From Prevotella sp. UBA4341 (GTDB lineage Bacteria > Bacteroidota > Bacteroidia > Bacteroidales > Bacteroidaceae), in assembly GCA_002393705.1 (NCBI GenBank), contig DGTH01000134.1, forward strand, positions 1 through 7,772: a stretch of DNA of 7,772 bases, written 5' to 3'. The first letter of the stretch is position 1. Each line of letters starts with the position of its first letter. The notes beneath the pieces were generated by a model. That model was not told the origin of the DNA and made no database searches. It saw nothing but the letters and a program-made list of their open reading frames with translations. Below, one piece after another: positions 1 to 4,974 of this stretch. Position numbers and translations under genes: made by a program.

Positions 1-894
1 CTTGGCCTTCCACGAGCCGAAATACTTGTCGATGATGCGGATAACCTTATCGGGGTCGAAATCGCCCGACATACAAATGGCGGTGTTGTTGGGCACGTAC
101 CACTTATTAAAGTAAGCCTTGATGTTGGTAATGGAGGGGTTCTTCAGGTGCTCCTGCGTACCGATGACGCTCTGCTGTCCGTACGGATGGCTGGGGAAGA
201 GCTTGGCCAGCAGTGCCTCGTACATCTTACGGGCATCGCGGGTGAGGTTGATGTTCTTCTCCTCATAGACAGCCTCCAACTCGGTGTGGAAGCCACGAAT
301 AACCATGTTCTGGAAACGGTCTGACTGAATCTTCGCCCAGTTCTCCACCTCATTTGACGGAATATCCTCCGTATAGCAGGTGACATCGTTTGAAGTATAG
401 GCATTCGTACCTTCTGCGCCTATGGCCGACATCAGCTTGTCATACTCATTGGGGATGAAGTACTGTGCAGCCAGCTGGCTCACGGAGTCAATCTCGTGGT
501 AGGCCTGCTTGCGCGCTGCCGGGTCGGTCAGCTTACGGTAGGCCTCGAAGCGCTGCTCAATCTCGTTAAGCAACGGAGCCTCAGCCACGGGGTCGTTGGT
601 GCCAAACTGTCTCGTACCTTTGAACATGAGGTGTTCCAGATAGTGCGCCAGACCTGTCGTCTCTGCCGGGTCGTTCTTTCCGCCCGTACGGACAGCGATA
701 TACGTCTGTATGCGCGGCTGTTCCTTATAGACGCTCAGATAGACTTTCAAGCCGTTAGCTAAAGTGTAGATACGAGACTGCATGGGGTCACCAGCCACCG
801 TCTCGTACTTGTACTGCTGTGCACTTACGGTTAAAGGTAAAAAGGTAAAAAGGTAAAAAGGTAAAAACTTTACCCAACCAAAAATCTTCTTCAT
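1..894 (-). CDS. M16 family zinc metallopeptidase, N-terminal part (cut by window edge)
   Basis: This gene reads leftward from ATG at 894-892, and its 3' end lies outside the window; 298 codons are visible. Residues 1-25 form a signal peptide: MKK start, hydrophobic stretch, then VSA before QQ as the probable cleavage site, so the protein is exported to the periplasm or outer envelope. The inverted zinc motif HYLEH (H84, E87, H88) follows a segment typical of pitrilysin-like peptidases, and an acidic stretch at about 205-212 (ELEAVYEE) probably supplies the third zinc ligand. Family members in Bacteroidota are usually above 900 residues with two M16 units, so roughly one third is seen. The signal peptide core is encoded by four tandem copies of an 8-base repeat, which is odd. 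No convincing promoter was found just upstream, so transcription may come from the DUF4954 gene 213 bases away. The family call is firm; the substrate is unknown. Confidence 0.93.
   Translation of the reverse strand, partial: MKKIFGWVKFLPFYLFTFLPLTVSAQQYKYETVAGDPMQSRIYTLANGLKVYLSVYKEQPRIQTYIAVRTGGKNDPAETTGLAHYLEHLMFKGTRQFGTNDPVAEAPLLNEIEQRFEAYRKLTDPAARKQAYHEIDSVSQLAAQYFIPNEYDKLMSAIGAEGTNAYTSNDVTCYTEDIPSNEVENWAKIQSDRFQNMVIRGFHTELEAVYEEKNINLTRDARKMYEALLAKLFPSHPYGQQSVIGTQEHLKNPSITNIKAYFNKWYVPNNTAICMSGDFDPDKVIRIIDKYFGSWKAK
836..867 (-). repeat. (ggtaaaaa)4 tandem repeat inside the M16 signal peptide
   Basis: Four perfect copies of an 8-base unit, ggtaaaaa on the plus strand (TTTTTACC in the sense of the gene). 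In the gene's frame it encodes FLPFYLFTFLP-like residues, the hydrophobic core of the signal peptide at about residues 10-20. Read in the other direction the repeat meets TAA stops, so it lies in the orientation that stays open. Confidence 0.95.
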
Positions 895-942
895 ATGTTC
901 TTTTATGTTTTAATAATCGTTAAAATACAACTTGGTACGAAT

Positions 943-1099
943 CGAGGTGCGAGGTGCTCATCTTCGAGATACGAGGTACGAGGTGCGAGGTGCGAGAAAT
1001 GCTACGTGGCAGAGGAGGGCGTGCAAGGTAATCTCGTACCTCGTACCTCGCACCTCGTACCTCGAAAACACCCCACTCTCTGGGAGAGGTGCGAGGTGC
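943..1099. repeat. Cluster of GAGGTAC / GAGGTGC heptanucleotide repeats between genes
   Basis: The gap between the stop of the DUF4954 gene (1108) and the start of the M16 gene (894) is filled by variants of a 7-base unit. Forward copies lie at 943-957, 965-996 (four units plus GAG) and 1086-1099; reverse-complement copies lie at 1033-1064. The arms at 965-996 and 1033-1064 match as inverted complements at 28 of 32 positions, with only A/G differences, giving a potential long hairpin with a 36-base loop. There is no T-run after the stem, so it is not a standard intrinsic terminator. The stretch reads without stops for a long way in both directions, but no gene is supported here. Confidence 0.9.
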
Positions 1100-1107
1100 A
1101 AGGCTTT

Positions 1108-2976
1108 TCAGTTCTCATAATCCACCTCGTGGTCGAGTTTCGAGAGGAAGTCTTCATAGACATCCTGCTCTACGTCGCCCATGGAGAACTCCTTCTCGGC
1201 ATCCTTCCGGATTTCGGCTATCCAGGCACGACGGGCATAAACGTAGTCCTGACGTATGCGTTCCACGTCGGCAGGCGTTAGCTGCTCCAGATGGTAGTAG
1301 TCCAGTATAAGCTGGTACGACCATGCCCAACGGTATTCGCTGTAGTGGTCGTTAATGTAGGCAAAGCGGTCGAGCAGTTCCTGAATATTGTCTATCTTGC
1401 CATTCTTTATGTCTTCAATGATGCGCAGCTCTTCGCTCTCGGGCATGAGCAGCCCGCTCAGATCGACCCACCGGCCTTTACCCACAGCGTCAGGTGCCGG
1501 CGGCAGGGGGCAGCCCTCCTGGTCTTGCTCCTTCTGGGCACGCTTCAGAACGGCCCCCATGTAGATACGCAAGGCAATGTCGTAATACTTCAAGCCCTTA
1601 CGCAGCGAAGAGGCGTTGATAACGTACTCGTGGAAGTTGTAGCTCGACACATTGTCACCCGAAGCCTGACGCAGGCTCTCCAGAATCTTAATGCCCTCCA
1701 TGATTTCACCCACGGTGAAAGGTGAGAGCCAATCGAAGTTGATGATAGACTTCTTCGACTGCTTGGAGCGCTTGTCACGCTTTGGCCATTTCTTAATGTC
1801 ACGGTAGAGCCCCACGGTCGTGATGTTACGTCCTGGCACGATGTACATGGTCTCACCGTAAGCCATCAGGTACGAGAAGGGCAAGTTGCGCATATCAGGG
1901 TGATTCATCAGTTTGCCGAAGCAGACGGAGAAGGCTCCTATCGTGGCCGGCATCAGCACGTAGGCTCCCGAGGCCGTCTTCGTGCCACGCTCCAGCGTAC
2001 CGTAATGCAGGGGTCCCATCTTGTAGGCGTGGTTCGAGAAGTTCGTGTTCGAACCGGCATTGTAGAACGAGAACTGTCCGCCAATGAGCAGGCTTGACTT
2101 GTGGTGGCTGGCCGAGAAGGGTCCGCAGAATGCGGCACAGGCCTCGCCGTTGGCCATGTACGAGTTGGCAAAGAAGAGGCTGGCCTCCGCCGTGAAGCCG
2201 TTGGTAATCTGGCAGGCCTCGCCCACGAAGCAGTCCTGCATCTTCACGGAGTTGTTGATGGAGCAGCCGTCGCAAATGATGGAGTTCTCACAAATGACAC
2301 CCGTACCTATATATACCGAAGCGTCGCGCGACGACATGATGGTACACTCCTGCAGGCGGGCCGCACCGTTCACCTCGCAGTCGCCCACAATGACCGTATT
2401 GGTAATGTCTTTCGTATTGACTATCTTGACGTTGTTGCCAATGAGCCCGCGCTCAGGGCGTTCCACGCGCAGCTCGTCCTCAATAAGCTGTTGGAGTCGC
2501 TGCTTGAGCACCTTGTCCTGAGCGTGCTTCACCATGAATGCCGCCAACTGCGAGTTCAAGTCACGGAAAATGACCACGTTTCCGTCGCCCATCTCGTTGA
2601 GTACTGAGATGGTTGAACCTTCGCCGAAGGTAGCATCGTCAGTCGTTTCGAGGGTCGATATATTAGAGATGTAGCAGTCGTTGCCAATGGAGTAGTTATT
2701 GATGTAGTTGCCCACCTTCTCAATGAGGCAGTCGTTACCTACTGTCACGTTACGCAGCGTGCAGTCGTTGATGCCAGAGTGTTTGAAGAAGCCTTTAGTC
2801 ACCTCCACCTGCTTCTCAAACTCCCCCAGGCGAATGTCACCATAGAACATGACACGATGAAAGTTATAAGGTTTAAAGCCTTCGGCTACTAAGACGCGCT
2901 GCCAGTCCTCTGCCCAGCACACATTGTTCTCAAGAATCTCAATTTCAGTTTGTGTTAGTTGTCTGTAAGTCTCCAT
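1108..2976 (-). CDS. DUF4954-type left-handed beta-helix (hexapeptide repeat) protein of unknown function
   Basis: A complete 622-residue protein running from ATG at 2976-2974 to TGA at 1110-1108. It has no signal peptide or membrane segment, so it is probably cytoplasmic. Residues about 66-125 and 178-300 carry imperfect hexapeptide repeats (IGND, VGDC, IGTG, VGEA type) expected of a left-handed beta-helix as in GlmU-like acyltransferases and sugar nucleotidyltransferases. A highly characteristic block at about 285-325 (GPFSASHHKSS, then SFYNAGSNTNFSNHAYKMG) matches my memory of the Bacteroidota family DUF4954. There is no N-terminal nucleotidyltransferase domain. The C-terminal third (about 415-622) is charged and helical, with a proline-rich linker near 488-497. 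The gene is divergent from nagB and shares its upstream region. A role in sugar-phosphate or nucleotide-sugar chemistry is inference from fold and neighbour only. The family name is recalled, not searched. Confidence 0.85.
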   Translation of the reverse strand: METYRQLTQTEIEILENNVCWAEDWQRVLVAEGFKPYNFHRVMFYGDIRLGEFEKQVEVTKGFFKHSGINDCTLRNVTVGNDCLIEKVGNYINNYSIGNDCYISNISTLETTDDATFGEGSTISVLNEMGDGNVVIFRDLNSQLAAFMVKHAQDKVLKQRLQQLIEDELRVERPERGLIGNNVKIVNTKDITNTVIVGDCEVNGAARLQECTIMSSRDASVYIGTGVICENSIICDGCSINNSVKMQDCFVGEACQITNGFTAEASLFFANSYMANGEACAAFCGPFSASHHKSSLLIGGQFSFYNAGSNTNFSNHAYKMGPLHYGTLERGTKTASGAYVLMPATIGAFSVCFGKLMNHPDMRNLPFSYLMAYGETMYIVPGRNITTVGLYRDIKKWPKRDKRSKQSKKSIINFDWLSPFTVGEIMEGIKILESLRQASGDNVSSYNFHEYVINASSLRKGLKYYDIALRIYMGAVLKRAQKEQDQEGCPLPPAPDAVGKGRWVDLSGLLMPESEELRIIEDIKNGKIDNIQELLDRFAYINDHYSEYRWAWSYQLILDYYHLEQLTPADVERIRQDYVYARRAWIAEIRKDAEKEFSMGDVEQDVYEDFLSKLDHEVDYEN

Positions 2977-3008
2977 AATTCAAAAGGTATTTTGTGTAAC
3001 TCGGGGGG

Positions 3009-3016
3009 CAAAGGTA
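3009..3016 (-). promoter_or_regulatory. Bacteroidota -7 box (TACCTTTG) for the DUF4954 gene
   Basis: On the minus strand this reads TACCTTTG followed by CC, matching the TAnnTTTG consensus, 32 bases before the ATG at 2976. The usual TTTG element about 20 bases further upstream is missing; a GAAGAAT repeat lies there instead. Confidence 0.65.
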
Positions 3017-3028
3017 CAATAATTTAAT

Positions 3029-3056
3029 GAAGAATGAAGAATGAAGAATGAAGAAT
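3029..3056. repeat. (gaagaat)4 tandem repeat in the divergent promoter region
   Basis: Four perfect copies of a 7-base unit. They begin 12 bases upstream of the minus-strand -7 box and cover the position where its -33 element should be. One reading frame of the repeat contains TGA, so it would not be tolerated as freely inside a gene in this orientation. Confidence 0.95.
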
Positions 3057-3106
3057 TTACAGGCTCCATCAACTTCTTTAACTTTTTTTGGCTTACTGAG
3101 TCTTTT

Positions 3107-3144
3107 ACTTTTTTACTTTTTTCTTTTTTACTTTTTTACTTTTT
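3107..3144. repeat. ACTTTTTT octanucleotide repeat tract upstream of nagB
   Basis: A T-rich tract built of ACTTTTTT units (two copies, one shortened CTTTTTT unit, then ACTTTTTT and ACTTTTT). It ends 2 bases before the -7 box of nagB and therefore fills the spacer and -33 region. The unit resembles the TTTTTACC repeat of the M16 signal peptide. Confidence 0.85.
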
Positions 3145-3146
3145 CT

Positions 3147-3154
3147 TATCTTTG
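3147..3154 (+). promoter_or_regulatory. Bacteroidota -7 box (TATCTTTG) for nagB
   Basis: TATCTTTG followed by CA is a close match to the TAnnTTTG consensus, 38 bases before the nagB start codon, leaving a leader of about 30 bases. No TTTG is found at the usual distance upstream; the position lies inside the T-rich octamer tract. Confidence 0.75.
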
Positions 3155-3192
3155 CACCCGATTTTTAATTAACAACACATTCAATTAAGATT

Positions 3193-3987
3193 ATGAGAGT
3201 AATTATTGAACCAGACTACCAACGAATGTCGCAGTGGGCGGCAGAGCATGTTATCCGCCGAATTAACGAAGCTAACCCTACTCCCGAGAAACCTTTTGTA
3301 CTGGGTCTCCCAACCGGTTCTTCACCCGAGGGGATGTACGCCTGCCTTGTAAAAGCAAACAAAGAAGGACGCGTTTCGTTCAAGCACGTCCTGACCTTCA
3401 ACATGGACGAATATGTCGGGCTGCCCGAAGAACACCCCGAGAGCTACCACTCGTTTATGGCCCGCAACCTCTTCAACCACATTGACTGTCCGAAGGAGAA
3501 CATTCATATCCTTAACGGCAACGCTGCCGACCTGGAGACCGAGTGCCGGCACTACGAGGAAATGATTCAGGAGGCCGGAGGCATTGACCTCTTCCTCGGA
3601 GGCATAGGCCCCGACGGCCACATTGCCTTCAACGAGCCCTACTCCAGCCTGACCAGCCGCACCCGTGTCAAGACGCTGACCACCGACACCATCATTGCCA
3701 ACTCGCGCTTCTTTGGGGGCGACGTGAACAAAGTGCCCAAGCTGGCCCTGACCGTTGGCGTAGGCACCGTCATGGATGCCAAGGAGGTCATGATTCTGGT
3801 CAACGGCCACCATAAGGCACGTGCCCTGAAAGCTGCCATCGAGGGAGCTGTCAGTCACGAGTGGACCATCTCTGCCCTGCAGACGCACCAGCACGGCATC
3901 ATCGTCTGCGACGAGCCTGCCACTGACGAACTGAAGGTTGGAACCTACAAATACTTCAAGGACATAGAAAAGGACAACCTGCTTTGA
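3193..3987 (+). CDS. nagB: Glucosamine-6-phosphate deaminase
   Basis: This cytoplasmic enzyme converts glucosamine-6-phosphate to fructose-6-phosphate and ammonia, the last step of amino-sugar catabolism. The 264-residue length fits the family (266 in E. coli), and the numbering coincides. The catalytic residues are all present: D72 in NMDEY, and D141, H143 and E148 in [10 protein letters not shown]. The phosphate-binding residues S43, R172 and K208 are kept. So are the positions that bind the activator N-acetylglucosamine-6-phosphate in E. coli (S151, S152, R158, K160, Y254), so allosteric activation is plausible. The ATG at 3193 is preceded by an A-rich leader without Shine-Dalgarno, usual for this phylum, and by a -7 box at 3147. 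An inverted repeat follows the stop. No nagA is seen in the window. Confidence 0.98.
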   Translation: MRVIIEPDYQRMSQWAAEHVIRRINEANPTPEKPFVLGLPTGSSPEGMYACLVKANKEGRVSFKHVLTFNMDEYVGLPEEHPESYHSFMARNLFNHIDCPKENIHILNGNAADLETECRHYEEMIQEAGGIDLFLGGIGPDGHIAFNEPYSSLTSRTRVKTLTTDTIIANSRFFGGDVNKVPKLALTVGVGTVMDAKEVMILVNGHHKARALKAAIEGAVSHEWTISALQTHQHGIIVCDEPATDELKVGTYKYFKDIEKDNLL

Positions 3988-4003
3988 TAAGTAGTATTTA
4001 TTA

Positions 4004-4046
4004 TTCGAGCTACGAGGTACGAGAATCGTTTTGTTTCTCGTACCTC
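4004..4046. repeat. GAGGTAC-family inverted repeat (hairpin) after nagB
   Basis: The segment 4004-4023 (TTCGAGCTACGAGGTACGAG) matches 963-982 at 19 of 20 positions, so it belongs to the same dispersed family. Here 4014-4025 and 4035-4046 form a perfect 12-base stem with a 9-base loop, 17 bases after the nagB stop. Only a short CTTT follows, so termination is possible but weak. Confidence 0.85.
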
Positions 4047-4061
4047 TTTCGTCTAAGTTTG
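4030..4061 (+). promoter_or_regulatory. Possible promoter directly in front of the GSCFA gene
   Basis: TTTG at 4030-4033 and TAAGTTTG at 4054-4061 are separated by 20 bases, fitting the Bacteroidota two-box promoter. The -33 box would lie in the loop of the preceding hairpin. The -7 box ends only 4 bases before the ATG at 4066, so any transcript would be nearly leaderless, which makes this uncertain. Confidence 0.3.
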
Positions 4062-4065
4062 TTGA

Positions 4066-4956
4066 ATGGAATTCAGAACAATCGTTGACATACCACGGTC
4101 TGAGTGGCAGATAGAACCACACGACGAGGTGCTCTTCGTGGGCTCGTGCTTTGCCGACAGCATAGGCCGCCGCTTCCAGCAGGAACAGTTTCCCACCATG
4201 GTCAACCCCTTTGGCACCATGTATAACCCCGCCAGCGTACTGCACACCATAGAACGCCTCCCCCAAACCATCTGTCAAGGAGGAAGAAAGGCTCCCCGCG
4301 TGGCCTTTATCACCCTCGGGACGAACCATGTCTATATAGACCGCCAGACGGGGCAGATAGTCGATAACTGCCAGAAGCGCCCCCCCGCCGAGTTCCGCGA
4401 GGAGCTGCTCAGCGTGGAGCAGTGTGCCGACTACCTGCAGCAAGCCGTCAGCCGCCTGCGCACCTACAACCCTAACGTACAGGTGGTGCTGACGGTCAGC
4501 CCCATACGCTACCGCAAGTACGGCTACCACGAGAGCCAGCTCTCGAAAGCTACGTTGCTCATGGCCGTAGAGAAAGTCATCCGCACTTCTCTCAATTCTC
4601 AACTCTCAATTCTCAATTCTCAACCCTCAACCCTCAACTATTTCCCTGCTTACGAAATCCTGATGGACGAGCTGCGCGACTACCGCTTCTATGCTGCTGA
4701 CATGCTGCACCCTTCCGACCTGGCAGTTGATTTTATCTGGCAGCGGCTGGTGGAAACCTACTTCAGTCAGCGTGCCAAGGAGTGGCTCAATGACTGGCGG
4801 CCCGTAAAGCAGGCCCTGATGCACCGGCCTTTCAATGCCGATAGCAATGAATATCGGGCGTTCATGGATAAAACTATGTTAAAAGTGGAAGCGTTACGGA
4901 AAAAATATTCTACCTTTGCATTCCTAAAAAATAACCTATCAATAGATAATCAGTAA
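4066..4956 (+). CDS. GSCFA domain-containing protein (SGNH-hydrolase-like)
   Basis: A 296-residue protein without signal peptide or membrane segment. It carries the name-giving motif GSCFA at residues 26-30 near the N-terminus, where SGNH/GDSL hydrolases place their nucleophile, followed by ITLGTNHVY (82-90), LTVSPIRY (142-149) and YRFYAADMLHPS (206-217). The last has a D-x-x-H arrangement (D212, H215) like the catalytic pair of SGNH enzymes. The fold assignment is family knowledge; substrate and reaction are not known to me. Residues about 175-191 (SLNSQLSILNSQPSTLN) are encoded by seven tandem 7-base units and lie just before the conserved FPAYEILMDELRDYR block, probably in a surface loop. 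The stop at 4954-4956 lies 18 bases before the MurF-Alr start, so the two genes are probably in one operon. Confidence 0.9.
   Translation: MEFRTIVDIPRSEWQIEPHDEVLFVGSCFADSIGRRFQQEQFPTMVNPFGTMYNPASVLHTIERLPQTICQGGRKAPRVAFITLGTNHVYIDRQTGQIVDNCQKRPPAEFREELLSVEQCADYLQQAVSRLRTYNPNVQVVLTVSPIRYRKYGYHESQLSKATLLMAVEKVIRTSLNSQLSILNSQPSTLNYFPAYEILMDELRDYRFYAADMLHPSDLAVDFIWQRLVETYFSQRAKEWLNDWRPVKQALMHRPFNADSNEYRAFMDKTMLKVEALRKKYSTFAFLKNNLSIDNQ
4590..4638 (+). repeat. Seven tandem TCTCAAT-like heptamers inside the GSCFA gene
   Basis: Seven units of 7 bases (49 bases), three of TCTCAAT, two of TCTCAAC and two of CCTCAAC. Read in frame the 7-base unit gives a 7-residue period (SLNSQLS, ILNSQPS, TLN). All three forward frames are free of stops, whereas the reverse complement contains TGA in one frame. 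Confidence 0.95.
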
Positions 4957-4974
4957 ACAGTAACGTTTGTCAAG

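Noticed and set aside
965..1064. Intrinsic transcription terminator
   Set aside because: The stem is long and has a 36-base loop with no T-run after it on either strand, so it is listed as a repeat hairpin only.
943..1099. CRISPR array
   Set aside because: The units are 7 bases long, contiguous and in both orientations; there are no regular spacers and no cas genes.
895..1281. Plus-strand open frame of 128 codons including the GAGGTAC repeats
   Set aside because: It is open because the heptamer repeat lacks stops in both directions, and its second half is antisense to the DUF4954 gene; no homology is recognisable.
1480..1530. Possible further repeat insert at the proline-rich GCPLPPAPDA linker of the DUF4954 protein
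   Set aside because: The segment is GC-rich, but I could find no clear tandem unit or stem of useful length.
3322..4602. Long minus-strand open frame (426 codons) across nagB and the GSCFA gene
   Set aside because: It lies antisense to two clearly recognised genes and spans their intergenic hairpin; its translation shows no recognisable domain and fits an open antisense frame caused by codon bias.
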